64,000 nucleotides of DNA from a bacterium BMS3Abin14 (GCA_002897695.1 BDTG01000043.1:112054-176053); one strand, 5' to 3'. Shown: positions 26,780 to 36,410, numbered from the stretch's first letter. The notes: a model not told the origin generated them from the letters alone. Numbers and translations: made by a program.

Positions 26780-27058
26780 TCAGGAGTCAACCCTGTCCCT
26801 GAGTTCCTTCCCCGCTTTGAAATAGGGTACGCGTTTGGAATCCACGTGGACCTTTTCTCCGGTTTTGGGGTTGCGTCCATCCCTGGCGCGCCTCTCCTTA
26901 ACCTTAAAACTACCAAACCCCCTCAGTTCAACTTTGTCACCCCGGGCCAGCGAGTCGGAAATACTTTTCAGGAAGATATTTACGATTAACTCAGCTTCCC
27001 TTTTGGTCAGAACACCAATATGTTCCACAAGAGCTTCAACCAGCCCAGCCTTGGTCAT
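26780..27058 (-). CDS. ihfB: Integration host factor beta-like DNA-bending protein
   Basis: A 92-residue HU/IHF family protein. The arm reads GRNPKTGEKVHVDSKRVPYF and the tail FKAGKELRDRVDS; together with KVELRGFGSFKVKERRAR it is closer to IhfB than to HU. It would bend DNA at promoters and recombination sites. It has a GGAGGGAGTATG start context. It lies in the rpsA-sppA-ihfB-yebC order; ihfB following rpsA is common in proteobacteria. Confidence 0.88.
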   Translation of the reverse strand: MTKAGLVEALVEHIGVLTKREAELIVNIFLKSISDSLARGDKVELRGFGSFKVKERRARDGRNPKTGEKVHVDSKRVPYFKAGKELRDRVDS

Positions 27059-27194
27059 ACTCCCTCCTTAAACAAGTAGGCAACCCCATTCAACCAGGAA
27101 GCAAACCCCCCAAATGCTCCTGACCTTCCCTGCGGGTTCATCAACACCGAAAAGGCTAAACAAATTTATGTTAAAAGTCAAGAGCTTAGCAACA

Positions 27195-28097
27195 TTAAAA
27201 CGCTCTCCAAAGTTGAAGAAATCGGCTGTTTTTTCCGGCAGTGCCTCCCATCTGGGCCCAGCCCAGCGTTGCGGCCTCCATCTGATCTGCAAATGCACTC
27301 CCAAAAAGGACGGCCAAAAGGCCTTTTCTCCGCTTTTCCGGTTCCAGGATTTCAGCCGGCACCTTGGGCAACCCTGCGAGTTCGGCAGCTTTTTCCAGGG
27401 CCACGTTAATGTTTCCCAGTTCGTCAACAAGCCCGAGGCCAAGGGCCTGGCGTCCGGTAAAGACCCTCCCGTCAAGGTAGGGGTTAATCTTTTCGAACTC
27501 AACCGGACGTCCGGCCACCACAGCCTCAACAAACTGTTCGCGGACATCCTTCACCATTTCGGTCAGGAGTGTCCTTTCCTCTTCCGTCAATTCCCTGAAA
27601 GGAGACCCCATGTCCTTGTGAAGCCCGCTTTTGATAGTCTCGGTTCTGATCCCGAGCTTTCCAAAGAGTTTCTCCATATTGGTGAACTCCATGATCACAC
27701 CGATGCTTCCGGTGATGGTTCCCGGGTTCGCAACAATCCAGTCGGAAGCACAACTCAGGTAATAACCTCCTGAGGCGGCTACTGTTCCCATCGACACAAC
27801 CAGGGGCTTTTTTTCCTTGAGCTTGAGAAGCTCATCATAAAGTTCCTGTGTCGGAGCGACGGCTCCACCGGGGCTGTCGATCCTCAGGACGACACCCTTG
27901 ACTCGATCGTTGGTCCGAAAGGACTTTACCTGCTCCATGTACCAGTCCACGTCCGTAATAACGCCCTCAACACGAAGCAGGCCGAGGGTGTCTCCAGCGA
28001 AAGCATCCGGGAAATCCCGGTGGAAAATCCCCACGACAAAAGCCATAATGATAACCAGGGCCGCTACAAGGATAATTGTTTTAAGTCCTTTGCTCAT
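27195..28097 (-). CDS. sppA: Signal peptide peptidase SppA (short form)
   Basis: Membrane-bound Ser/Lys protease of 300 residues that clears cleaved signal peptides. N-terminal TM helix (TIILVAALVIIMAFVVGIF), then the ClpP-like fold with GVVLRIDSPGGAVAPTQEL, nucleophile region TVAASGGYYLSCASD, and the lysine in IKSGLHKDMGSPFRELT. Short SppA forms of about 300 residues form octamers. It follows rpsA after a terminator-like hairpin. Confidence 0.94.
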   Translation of the reverse strand: MSKGLKTIILVAALVIIMAFVVGIFHRDFPDAFAGDTLGLLRVEGVITDVDWYMEQVKSFRTNDRVKGVVLRIDSPGGAVAPTQELYDELLKLKEKKPLVVSMGTVAASGGYYLSCASDWIVANPGTITGSIGVIMEFTNMEKLFGKLGIRTETIKSGLHKDMGSPFRELTEEERTLLTEMVKDVREQFVEAVVAGRPVEFEKINPYLDGRVFTGRQALGLGLVDELGNINVALEKAAELAGLPKVPAEILEPEKRRKGLLAVLFGSAFADQMEAATLGWAQMGGTAGKNSRFLQLWRAF

Positions 28098-28172
28098 GTT
28101 TTTCTCCCTGAACCTTCTGCAGAATCAACCAGGCTACAGGCCGGGTACGCACAACCCGGATGAACCAAAAAT

Positions 28173-28220
28173 AAAAAAAGGCCGTGACACCCTTTCCACT
28201 GCTATGGAGTCCACGGCCTT
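28173..28220 (-). terminator. Terminator after rpsA
   Basis: Stem AAGGCCGTG (28178-28186) with CACGGCCTT (28212-28220) and a 25-base loop, followed on the minus strand by a run of seven T. Likely reduces read-through from rpsA into sppA. Confidence 0.8.
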
Positions 28221-28242
28221 AATAGCGATAATTACAGGGCGG

Positions 28243-30282
28243 TCAGGCCTTTCCGGACTCCCCTTCCCCACTTTTGTCAGCCTCTCCACCATCCTCCGCA
28301 TCTGCAGCAACATCGTCGGAAGAGAGATCAGCCTGGGCTTCTTCGGAAGGGGGTTCGGCCTGTTCTTCGTCGGAAGAGAGATCAGCCCGGGCTTCTTCGG
28401 AAGGAGGTTCGACCTGCTCCTCATCGGAAGAGAGATCAGTCTGATCCATCTGGGCTGCCAGGGAGGCTCCCAGTATGTCTCCAAGTGTTCCACCACCCTC
28501 ACTGTTGTTGTTCAGATAGGAGGAATACTTCCCGGCGGAAGACCCTTCCTGCGCCGCCGTAATACTCAGGCTGACCTTTCGCTCATCGGAATCCAGACTC
28601 AAGATCTTGACTTTCACCTCGGAATCCGGAGGGTATGCCTCCGCAGCGCTCTGTCCATCTTCAAGGCCCATCTCGGAGACGTGGATCAAACCCTCAATGC
28701 CTTCCATTAACTGCACGAACGTTCCGAAATCAGCGTGGCTTACAACCTTGCCGGTGAGAATGGACCCGACCGGATACGTCGAACCGATCTGCTCCCAGGG
28801 ATTCGTGCTAAGTTGTTTAAGCCCGAGGGAGAGCCTTTCTCTGGTTTTATCGACACTGAGCACCACGACCTTTACGGGATCACCCTTCTTGACGACCTCA
28901 GAGGGATGGTTGATTTTCCTGGTCCAGGACATGTCACTGACATGGATGAGTCCGTCAATTCCTTCCTCGAGCCCCACAAAAGCCCCGAAATCGGTAAGCG
29001 TCCTCACTTTACCCTCAATTATGCTCCCTGGAGGATAATGCTCCGCGACGACATCCCATGGGTTGGGCTCAACCTGTTTCATGCCAAGAGAAATCCTGCG
29101 GTTATCCTTGTCGAAATTCAGGACCTGGGTCTCGACAAGATCACCGACATCCACAAGCTTCGAAGGATGCTTGACCCTACGGTTCCATGTCATCTCCGAG
29201 ATGTGGACCAGGCCCTCGACCCCATCTTCAAGCTTAACGAAAGCGCCGTAATCGGTAATGCTTACAACCGTGCCGCTAACCCTGGCGCCAATCGGATACC
29301 TGTCGGAGACCAATTCCCACGGATCCTCGGTCAACTGTTTCATCCCGAGGGATACCCGTTCCTTTTCGCGGTCGAACTTCAGGACTTTAACGTTCACGGT
29401 GTCCCCCACGGTTATAATTTCCGAGGGATGCTGGAGACGGCCCCACGACAGGTCGGTGATATGGAGGAGACCGTCGATACCACCGAGGTCGATAAAAGCG
29501 CCGTAATCGGTGATGTTTTTTACGACCCCTTCCATCACGCTGCCTTCTTCGAGGACTTTCAGCGTTTCCTCTTTCTTGCTTTCCCTTTCGTCCTCCAGGA
29601 GGACTCTTCGTGAGAGAACGACATTGCCTCGACGCGGGTTGAATTTAATGATCTTGAAGAAGAATTCCTCGCCGACCAGGCGATCCAGATTCCTGATGGG
29701 CCGAATGTCCACCTGAGACCCCGGCAGGAAAGCCTTAACACCAATGTCAACAGTCAGGCCGCCCTTGATCCTCGATATTATCTTGCCGCTGACAGGTTTG
29801 TTATCGTCATAGGCCTTTCCAATATCGTTCCAGACCTTCATCTTGTCGGCCTTCTCTTTGGAAAGGTAGATCAGCCCCTCGGCATCCTCCTTCTTCTCGA
29901 GAAAAACCTCCACCTCATCACCGACTCCAACGGTTAGCTCACCGTTTTCATCCTCAAACTGTTTCCTTGGGATCATTCCTTCGGATTTATACCCGACATC
30001 CACGAGAACACCATCATCCGTGATCCCGATGACGGAACCGCTTACGACCTCCCGTTCCTTGAGGTCCTTGATGCTTGCCTCATAGAGTTTTGCAAAATCT
30101 TCCTCTTCCTCGTAATCATCGTCCTCAATCTCGTCGCTTACATCGTCCTCAATTTCGACGCTTCCATCGTCCTCGACACCAACGATTACCTCCACAACCT
30201 CGGCACTGACACTGACAGGTTCCCTCGACGCTTCATCGTCGTTTTCCTCACCTGTGAGGGAATTTTTCTCTTCGATAATCAT
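28243..30282 (-). CDS. rpsA: 30S ribosomal protein S1 with acidic N- and C-terminal extensions
   Basis: Ribosomal mRNA-binding protein of 679 residues, longer than the usual 550-570. Six S1 repeats run from about residue 75 to 590; repeats 3-6 are the best conserved, e.g. GVVKNITDYGAFIDLGGIDG, GTVVSITDYGAFVKLEDGVE and GKVRTLTDFGAFVGLEEGID. The first 70 residues are strongly acidic and valine-rich (EIEDDVSDEIEDDDYEEEED). The last 75 residues contain an 18-residue unit (DLSSDEEQVEPPSEEARA) in tandem. ATG at 30282 sits after GGAGGAATACTAAAG-like sequence. It ends the aromatic/cmk/ispH gene run. Confidence 0.94.
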   Translation of the reverse strand: MIIEEKNSLTGEENDDEASREPVSVSAEVVEVIVGVEDDGSVEIEDDVSDEIEDDDYEEEEDFAKLYEASIKDLKEREVVSGSVIGITDDGVLVDVGYKSEGMIPRKQFEDENGELTVGVGDEVEVFLEKKEDAEGLIYLSKEKADKMKVWNDIGKAYDDNKPVSGKIISRIKGGLTVDIGVKAFLPGSQVDIRPIRNLDRLVGEEFFFKIIKFNPRRGNVVLSRRVLLEDERESKKEETLKVLEEGSVMEGVVKNITDYGAFIDLGGIDGLLHITDLSWGRLQHPSEIITVGDTVNVKVLKFDREKERVSLGMKQLTEDPWELVSDRYPIGARVSGTVVSITDYGAFVKLEDGVEGLVHISEMTWNRRVKHPSKLVDVGDLVETQVLNFDKDNRRISLGMKQVEPNPWDVVAEHYPPGSIIEGKVRTLTDFGAFVGLEEGIDGLIHVSDMSWTRKINHPSEVVKKGDPVKVVVLSVDKTRERLSLGLKQLSTNPWEQIGSTYPVGSILTGKVVSHADFGTFVQLMEGIEGLIHVSEMGLEDGQSAAEAYPPDSEVKVKILSLDSDERKVSLSITAAQEGSSAGKYSSYLNNNSEGGGTLGDILGASLAAQMDQTDLSSDEEQVEPPSEEARADLSSDEEQAEPPSEEAQADLSSDDVAADAEDGGEADKSGEGESGKA
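28316..28440. repeat. 54-bp tandem repeat coding the acidic S1 tail
   Basis: TCGGAAGAGAGATCAG recurs at 28316, 28370 and 28424, a period of exactly 54 bases (18 codons). About 2.3 copies. It encodes alternating acidic and Pro-Pro segments in the S1 C-terminus. Confidence 0.9.
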
Positions 30283-30429
30283 ACTTTAGTATTCCTCCTT
30301 AGTATTTTATTCTGAACGGTTGCGAATTATCCTACATTTGATATACCATGTCAATCGCAATAAACGCCGGGAACACTGCTTCCAGCAGCATCCGACGGCG
30401 CCTCGTTGCTGCGATGACCTCCGGACGTT

Positions 30430-31275
30430 CTATCCAGGAGATTTCTTCAGGGTACCGACGACATCGTCGATAACCCAGCCTGGGGTGGAAGCGCCCGCCG
30501 TCACACCAACCTTCGAGCCCGGGTGTATCCCCAGGGCAGCTATCTCTTCCGCGCTTTCAATCTGGTGGGTCCTTGGACACTCCTCGGTCGCTGCCTCCGT
30601 GAGCCTCGCAGTGTTAGCGCTGTTTCTGCCGCCCACAACGATCATGACATCCACCTTCCCGGCCATATCCCGCACCTGCTTTCTTCTCGCGTCGGTGGTC
30701 TGGCAGGTGGTTCTGAAGACCTTGATCTCCTTGCAGATCCCAACGCAGTAGGAAGCGACACGCTGCAGGTTCTCCAGGGCATGTGTCGTCTGGGCGACAA
30801 TGCCGACTCTGGACTTTATGCCTGGATTTTCTTTAAGTTCCTGGACGCTTTTGGCCACCAGACTGTCCGCGGGGGCAAAACTAAGGATAGCTTTTACCTC
30901 CGGATGGTCGGCCTGGCCCACAATGAGGATCTGGTAATTTTCGCCGGCAAGGGTTTCCACTCTTTCCTTTAGCCTGTTGACGAAGGGACAGGTGGCGTCA
31001 ACCACATTGAGGCCCTTCAACCTCGCCATCTCGATAACACCCTTCTGTGCACCATGGGAACGGATAATAACGGTTCCTCTCTCAATATCGTCCAGATTTT
31101 CCGCCATCAGCAACCCCATGGCCTCGAGCCGCTGCACCTCCTGTGGATTATGGATGATGGGACCAAGCGTATAAACCGGTTTCGGGCCCTTTTCAAGCGC
31201 CGAAACGGCTATTTCCACAGCCCTCTCCACACCGAAGCAAAACCCGGCTGTTTCCGCCAGAATAATCTCACTCAC
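30430..31275 (-). CDS. ispH: 4-hydroxy-3-methylbut-2-enyl diphosphate reductase (IspH/LytB)
   Basis: Iron-sulfur enzyme making IPP and DMAPP in the last step of the MEP pathway. Three cluster cysteines are in GFCFGVERAV, DATCPFVNRL and RTTCQTTDARRKQV; the HGA in IRSHGAQKGV is present. The frame opens upstream to 31314, but the family N-terminus (SEIILAETAGFCFGV) suggests GTG at 31275, with GGGAGA upstream. Fits the common cmk-ispH-rpsA order. Confidence 0.94.
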   Translation of the reverse strand: MSEIILAETAGFCFGVERAVEIAVSALEKGPKPVYTLGPIIHNPQEVQRLEAMGLLMAENLDDIERGTVIIRSHGAQKGVIEMARLKGLNVVDATCPFVNRLKERVETLAGENYQILIVGQADHPEVKAILSFAPADSLVAKSVQELKENPGIKSRVGIVAQTTHALENLQRVASYCVGICKEIKVFRTTCQTTDARRKQVRDMAGKVDVMIVVGGRNSANTARLTEAATEECPRTHQIESAEEIAALGIHPGSKVGVTAGASTPGWVIDDVVGTLKKSPG

Positions 31276-31341
31276 CCTGGTTCTCCCATTCTTGACGGGT
31301 CGTAAAAAGTCCACCTGTCTGCGTGCGACGCACAGGCAGGT

Positions 31342-32016
31342 TCACGGCTTTTTCTCCAATTCCTTAACCCGTCTGAAAAGAAGGTCCACGACCTCATCCG
31401 GGGACATGTCGGTTGTGTCCACAACGACGGCATCATCCGCGAGTCTGAGAGGAGAGTCGGCCCGTGTGGAATCGTTGTGGTCGCGCTCCCGCATATCCTC
31501 TTCAACTTTATCCAGCGAATCCCTTGCTTCCGGTCCACCGAGTTCAAGCCAGCGTCTTAGCGCCCTTTCCCCGACGGATGCGTCGAGGTAAAATTTGGCC
31601 CGGGTGTCGGGGAATACGACTGTTCCCATATCCCTGCCCTCAGCCACCATGCCGCCACAGCTTCCCATTTCCCGTTGAAGGCGGACCATGTGACGCCTGA
31701 CGGAACTGACCCCGGACACGGCAGATGACGCGAGGCTCATCTCGGGGCTTCGGATAAGTTCAGAAACATCCTCCCCGTCCAGGTTCACCTTAATTCCGGA
31801 CCCGGTGTCGACAAGTTTGATGCGTATCCTGTCGCAAAGAGCGTCGAGGGCAATTTCATCTTCCATTTCCACGCCGCTCCTGATCGCAGCCAGCGCGACC
31901 GTCCGGTACATCGCCCCCGTATCGAGGTGAACGTACCCCAGACGCTTCGCCAACTCACGGGAAACGGTGCTCTTCCCCGCTCCGGACGGTCCATCAATGG
32001 CGACAATCTGCTTCAC
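31342..32016 (-). CDS. cmk: Cytidylate kinase
   Basis: Phosphorylates CMP and dCMP. 224 residues; P-loop IDGPSGAGKSTVSRELA at residues 6-22, then LGYVHLDTGAMYRTVAL, the CMP-binding segment, and the RDMGTVVFPDTRAKFYLDA motif. The ATG at 32016 follows the aroA stop by 1 base. Conserved neighbour of aroA upstream and ispH/rpsA downstream. Confidence 0.96.
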   Translation of the reverse strand: MKQIVAIDGPSGAGKSTVSRELAKRLGYVHLDTGAMYRTVALAAIRSGVEMEDEIALDALCDRIRIKLVDTGSGIKVNLDGEDVSELIRSPEMSLASSAVSGVSSVRRHMVRLQREMGSCGGMVAEGRDMGTVVFPDTRAKFYLDASVGERALRRWLELGGPEARDSLDKVEEDMRERDHNDSTRADSPLRLADDAVVVDTTDMSPDEVVDLLFRRVKELEKKP

Positions 32017-32017
32017 C

Positions 32018-33379
32018 TCAGTCGACCCCGCTCAATGCCGGGAAATTACCTCGTTCCGCCGAAGGTTCAGAGACCAGTGATCCGGAAGAGAGGGCATTGA
32101 GTACGTCGGGAAAGCTTCCAAAAGAAGTAGCGACGCATTGGATGTCGGAAACCCTGCTCGCTTCTCCCGCGAGGAGGGCAAGGATAGCGGATGCCATGGC
32201 AATGCGGTGATCTCCACCACTGACAAAATCAGCTCCCCTGATTGCCCCACCTCCCTCGACGATAAAGCCGTCATCAAGTTCCCGGGCCTTTACCCCGGTC
32301 TGCTGAAGCATTCTCACCGTGCCGGTGATCCTGTCGGATTCCTTGAACCTCAATTCCCCGGCGCCCCGGATCTCGGTAACCCCATCGGCGGCGGCAGCCG
32401 CTACCGCAACCAGGGGGAGTTCATCTATAATACTGGGGACCCACTCAATCGGGACCTTGAACCCCTTCAGACGCGCTGTCCCGCGAACCCTGATATCCGC
32501 CACCGGTTCAACTTCCCAGGGACGGTCATCGATTTCCACGTCGGCTCCCATTGCGCTTAACAGACGGACAATTCCGGTCCGGGTCGGGTTGACTCCGACG
32601 TTCCTGATCGTGATGTCAGAACCGCTGATTATGGCCCCGGCTACGAGAAAAAATGCAGCGGACGAGATATCCCCGGGAACGGCTATTTCGCATGGGGAGA
32701 GGCTCTGTCCCCCCTGCATAATGGTGGAGCTTCCCCCGCTGGCTAAGTCCTCGGTGAAGAGATCCACCCCCATGCTCTTGAGCATCCTTCCGGTATGATC
32801 CCGGCTGAGGACAGGCTCCCTGAAAATTGTCGTTCCACCGGCCTGAAGACCCGCAAGAAGAACGCATGTTTTAACCTGGGCGCTTGAAACCGGGGATACG
32901 GTTTCAACCCCCTTCAGGCTGCCGCCGCGAATTACCAGCGGCAGAAGCCGTCCCCCATCCCGCCCGTCGATGACGGCCCCCATTTTCCTTAGCGGGTCTG
33001 TGATGCGTCCCATGGGGCGCCGTCGTAGAGAGGAATCCCCTGTCAACACGGACAGGAACGGGCATCCGGCCAGGAGGCCGGCCAGGAGTCTGACGCCGGT
33101 GCCGGAATTCCCCAGGTCAAGTACGTTGTCCGGTTCCGAAAGACCGTTCGGCCCGCGGCCGCGGATGAGTACCACATCTCCGTCGGATTTGACATCCACG
33201 CCAAGGGATCGGATCGCGTCGAGAGTATTGTCGGTATCTTCCGCTCTCAGGAACCCTGAAACAACGGTTTCCCCGACGGAAACGGCGCCCAGAATATAGG
33301 CCCTGTGGGTGACGGATTTATCCCCCGGGACATGGATTTCGCCAGATAGAGGCCCGGACGGAGATATGACCCATCTCAC
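32018..33379 (-). CDS. aroA: 3-phosphoshikimate 1-carboxyvinyltransferase (EPSP synthase)
   Basis: Sixth shikimate-pathway enzyme, transferring the enolpyruvyl group of PEP to shikimate-3-phosphate. About 453 residues. N-terminal PGDKSVTHRAYILGAV (Lys and Ser of the active site), LDLGNSGTGVRLLAG, and C-terminal RFKESDRITGTVRMLQQ and GGDHRIAMASAILALLAG. The frame runs upstream within tyrA, but GTG at 33379 forms a GTGA overlap with the tyrA stop and has AGGAGGGAG upstream. By motif it looks class I/II ambiguous; glyphosate sensitivity not inferred. Confidence 0.95.
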   Translation of the reverse strand: MRWVISPSGPLSGEIHVPGDKSVTHRAYILGAVSVGETVVSGFLRAEDTDNTLDAIRSLGVDVKSDGDVVLIRGRGPNGLSEPDNVLDLGNSGTGVRLLAGLLAGCPFLSVLTGDSSLRRRPMGRITDPLRKMGAVIDGRDGGRLLPLVIRGGSLKGVETVSPVSSAQVKTCVLLAGLQAGGTTIFREPVLSRDHTGRMLKSMGVDLFTEDLASGGSSTIMQGGQSLSPCEIAVPGDISSAAFFLVAGAIISGSDITIRNVGVNPTRTGIVRLLSAMGADVEIDDRPWEVEPVADIRVRGTARLKGFKVPIEWVPSIIDELPLVAVAAAAADGVTEIRGAGELRFKESDRITGTVRMLQQTGVKARELDDGFIVEGGGAIRGADFVSGGDHRIAMASAILALLAGEASRVSDIQCVATSFGSFPDVLNALSSGSLVSEPSAERGNFPALSGVD

Positions 33380-34239
33380 TTCATCTCCCTCCTGGCAGCG
33401 GCTATACGACGAAAAGTATCCTCCAGCCTGTCGTGATCGCCGGATTCGACAGCTTTGTAGATTTTGTCGATGCTCGCCCGAAATCCGCTCAGCGCCTCCA
33501 GGAGAAGGCTCCTGTTTGCCACCGCGATATCCGCCCACATCCTGGGACTGCTTGCAGCCACCCGTGTAAAGTCTCTCAGTCCGCCGCCGGAGAAGGAAAC
33601 CCAGGAGCGGTCCTTCTCCAGGACAGCGTCAACGATGCCGTAGGCCGCCATGTGAGGAAGGTGACTGACCCAGGCAAAGACGGAATCGTGGTATTCCGGA
33701 TCCATAATTTCCACCCTGGCGCCCACTCCCCTCCACATCGCCGACACGGGGACGATATCAGGATCGTTCTCCACAACGGGTGTAATTATCGTTCGCGCCC
33801 CGCGAAACAGCCCCTGCCGGGCAGCATCAGGGCCCGATCTTTCATCCCCGGCAATGGGATGCGCAGGAACGAAGCCATAGTCCGCACCGCGCTCTTTCGA
33901 CTTCAGATAGGCCTTGACAAGGGGGGTCTTCACGCTCCCCACATCGGTAACCAGCGTGCCAGCATCGAAACCTTCTCCAAGGACCTCCACGAGGTTCAGG
34001 ACCGGGATGGCGAGGATAACCAGATCGCACATACGGAAATTTTCCCGGGTTGGCTGAAGGTGTTCGTCCAGGATCCCCATATCGATGGCCATCCGGAGTG
34101 AACGCGGATCACTATCGCTGCCGACTATTGTCCCGGCCAGGCCGTTGGCGCGCAGATCGAGCGCCAGCGAACCGCCGATCAGGCCGGTTCCCAGCAGGTA
34201 AATCCGGTCGAACCGGATATCGTCGGAGCGCCCCTTCAA
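33376..34239 (-). CDS. tyrA: Prephenate dehydrogenase
   Basis: NAD(P)-dependent oxidative decarboxylation of prephenate to 4-hydroxyphenylpyruvate for tyrosine. 287 residues; Rossmann motif IYLLGTGLIGGSLAL near the start, LVILAIPVLNLVEVL, VTDVGSVKTPLV, the PAHPIAGDERSG substrate loop and the HLPHMAAYG helix. No chorismate mutase or ACT domain. Start inferred as TTG 34239, overlapping the aroF stop (TTGA) with AGGGAAAT upstream; longer in-frame starts lie within aroF. Confidence 0.9.
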   Translation of the reverse strand: MKGRSDDIRFDRIYLLGTGLIGGSLALDLRANGLAGTIVGSDSDPRSLRMAIDMGILDEHLQPTRENFRMCDLVILAIPVLNLVEVLGEGFDAGTLVTDVGSVKTPLVKAYLKSKERGADYGFVPAHPIAGDERSGPDAARQGLFRGARTIITPVVENDPDIVPVSAMWRGVGARVEIMDPEYHDSVFAWVSHLPHMAAYGIVDAVLEKDRSWVSFSGGGLRDFTRVAASSPRMWADIAVANRSLLLEALSGFRASIDKIYKAVESGDHDRLEDTFRRIAAARREMK

Positions 34240-35249
34240 ATTTCCCTGCCCACTACCCTCGCAATTTCCCCCATCCTCACCATGAGATCGGCAAATTCCG
34301 TCAGTCTGAGGGATTGGGTACCATCGCAAAGCGCCTCTTCCGGGTTCTGATGGACCTCTATAATAAGCCCGTCCGCACCGGCAGCCACCGCGGCCAACGA
34401 CATGGGGGGCACAAGATCCGTCCTGCCCACGGCATGGCTGGGATCCACGATAATGGGCAGATGGCTCATGGATTTGACGAGCGGCACAGCGGAAAGATCA
34501 AGGGTATTCCTGGTCTCGGTTTCGAAGGTCCGCACTCCTCTCTCGCAGAGGATTACGTCCATGTTTCCCTGGTCCAGAATATATTCGGCGGACATGAGAA
34601 ACTCTTTCACGGTGGCCGAGAGCCCCCTCTTCAGAAGTACGGGTTTGTCAAACTTGCCTACCTCCTTGAGAAGGGAGAAGTTCGACATATTTCTGGCGCC
34701 GATCTGGATAAGATCCGCGTAGCGGTAAACCAGGTCGGCGTCACGGGGATCCATGAGCTCCGTAACGACAGCCAGCCCGGTCTCCCTGCTCGCCTCTGCG
34801 AGATACTTGAGCCCCTCCTCTCCCAGACCCTGGAATGAATAGGGCGACGAGCGGGGTTTGAAAGCGCCGCCCCTGAGGAAGGTGCCGCCGGCCTCTTTAA
34901 CGGCCCTGGCCACCGTCAACAGCCCGTCACGGTCCTCAACACTGCATGGCCCCGCCATGATCTGAATCTTCTTGCCTCCCACGGCGACCCCACGGACCCG
35001 GATCACGGAATTTTCATTCTGAAAATCACGGCTGGCCAGCTTGAACGGTTTGAGAATGGGGAGGATCTTTTCAACGGCCGGATAGGCGGCCAGGGAGGCC
35101 TCCCTGAGGATTCTTTCGTCGCCGATTGCGCCGATAATGGTCCTCTCCTCACCCATGGAGAGATGAACCTTCAATCCTTTTTCCTTCAGCTTCTGCTCGA
35201 CATAATCTATGTCTGCCTGTGTTGATCCGGGTTTAAGTACGATAATCAT
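34236..35249 (-). CDS. aroF: 3-deoxy-7-phosphoheptulonate synthase (DAHP synthase), type I-beta with N-terminal regulatory domain
   Basis: First shikimate-pathway enzyme (PEP + erythrose 4-phosphate). 337 residues. Residues 1-70 form a ferredoxin-like regulatory domain (MIIVLKPGSTQADIDYVEQK), as in Thermotoga-type enzymes inhibited by Tyr/Phe; the barrel has MAGPCSVEDRDGLL, GGAFKPRSSPYSFQGL, QIGARNMSNF, LKRGLSATVKEFL and IVDPSHAVGR. Begins 3 bases after the hisC stop. Metal-dependent family; feedback inhibition inferred. Confidence 0.93.
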   Translation of the reverse strand: MIIVLKPGSTQADIDYVEQKLKEKGLKVHLSMGEERTIIGAIGDERILREASLAAYPAVEKILPILKPFKLASRDFQNENSVIRVRGVAVGGKKIQIMAGPCSVEDRDGLLTVARAVKEAGGTFLRGGAFKPRSSPYSFQGLGEEGLKYLAEASRETGLAVVTELMDPRDADLVYRYADLIQIGARNMSNFSLLKEVGKFDKPVLLKRGLSATVKEFLMSAEYILDQGNMDVILCERGVRTFETETRNTLDLSAVPLVKSMSHLPIIVDPSHAVGRTDLVPPMSLAAVAAGADGLIIEVHQNPEEALCDGTQSLRLTEFADLMVRMGEIARVVGREI

Positions 35250-35252
35250 TTT

Positions 35253-36374
35253 TCAGGCCTCATTTCTTAATATTATTTCGGTGAGTTTCTCCAGAAAATA
35301 CCTGTTTTCATCAGGGTTGCCGATTGTCACTCGAAGGTGCCCGGGAAGACCGTAACCCGTCATGGGGCGGACGATTACGCCCTTCTCCAGCAATGCCTGA
35401 TAGACGGTCTCGCCCTTTGCGCCCATGAGGTCGATGAGCATGAAGTTGCCGGCCGAAGGCGTCATTTCCAGTCCAAGGGAACCGACACCATCCGAAAGGG
35501 CCTCCATCTCAGTCCTGTTCAATCTGACGGTTTCCCGTATAAATTTCTCGTCCTCAAGGGCCGCCGTCGCTGCCGCCTGCCCAACGCTGTTGACGTTGAA
35601 GGGCTGGCGAATCCTGTTCAGAAGCTCCGCAAGTTTCTCGGGCATGACGGCATATCCAACCCTGAGGCCCGCCAGGCCGTAAGCCTTGGAGAAGGTCCTC
35701 GTTACAACCAATGACCTGCCCTGCTTGAGAAGTTCAATTCCGTCGGGATAGCCAGGCCGATCCGCGGCATATTCGAAATAGGCCTCGTCTAATACCGGAA
35801 CCACATTTTCCGGCAATGCGTCGAGAAAAATCTCAATCTCGGGCCCGGTTACGTAGGAACCGGTGGGGTTGTTGGGGTTGGCGATAAAGACGATACGGGT
35901 GTTGGGGGTAACCGCCTCAGCCATGGCGTCAAGATCATGGACCATGGCGCCATCGAGAGGCACCTCCACACCTCTGCCCCCGTGTGCCAGAGTACAGAGC
36001 CGGTAGACGATGAATGCCGGCCAACCGTACACGGTTTCATCACCTTCGCAAACGAGCAGCTGGACAAGAAGTTCGAGAATGTCGTTTGACCCGTTCCCCA
36101 GAACAATCATATTTCCGGGTACACCGTGTCTTTCGGCCAACAGTCCTTTCAGGTTGTAGGCGACTCCGTCGGGATAACGATTGAGGCTGCTCAATGCCTC
36201 CCGGGCCGCCGCCATAGCGAAGGGAGACATCCCCATGGGGTTCTCGTTGGATGCCAGCTTGATGATCCTCTCCAGGCCCAACTCCCTCGAAAGCTCCTCA
36301 ATGGGTTTTCCTGTGTGGTAGGGAAGCAGGTCCTCTACCGATCGGTATGCGGGTCTGTATTTATACTGTTTCAT
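35253..36374 (-). CDS. hisC: Histidinol-phosphate/aromatic aminotransferase (HisC family)
   Basis: PLP-dependent fold-type I aminotransferase, about 373 residues. Diagnostic: KLASNENPMGMSPFAM, GNGSNDILELLVQL, FIANPNNPTGSYV, VLDEAYFEYA, and the PLP lysine in TRTFSKAYGLAGLRVGYA. Surrounded by pheA and aroF/tyrA, so it probably also or mainly transaminates phenylpyruvate and hydroxyphenylpyruvate. Start chosen at ATG 36374; ATGs at 36389 and 36410 are also in frame and no strong ribosome site decides. Confidence 0.87.
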   Translation of the reverse strand: MKQYKYRPAYRSVEDLLPYHTGKPIEELSRELGLERIIKLASNENPMGMSPFAMAAAREALSSLNRYPDGVAYNLKGLLAERHGVPGNMIVLGNGSNDILELLVQLLVCEGDETVYGWPAFIVYRLCTLAHGGRGVEVPLDGAMVHDLDAMAEAVTPNTRIVFIANPNNPTGSYVTGPEIEIFLDALPENVVPVLDEAYFEYAADRPGYPDGIELLKQGRSLVVTRTFSKAYGLAGLRVGYAVMPEKLAELLNRIRQPFNVNSVGQAAATAALEDEKFIRETVRLNRTEMEALSDGVGSLGLEMTPSAGNFMLIDLMGAKGETVYQALLEKGVIVRPMTGYGLPGHLRVTIGNPDENRYFLEKLTEIILRNEA

Positions 36375-36410
36375 ATTCGAAAGTCCCATATCTGATAAAA
36401 CGAGGTGCAA

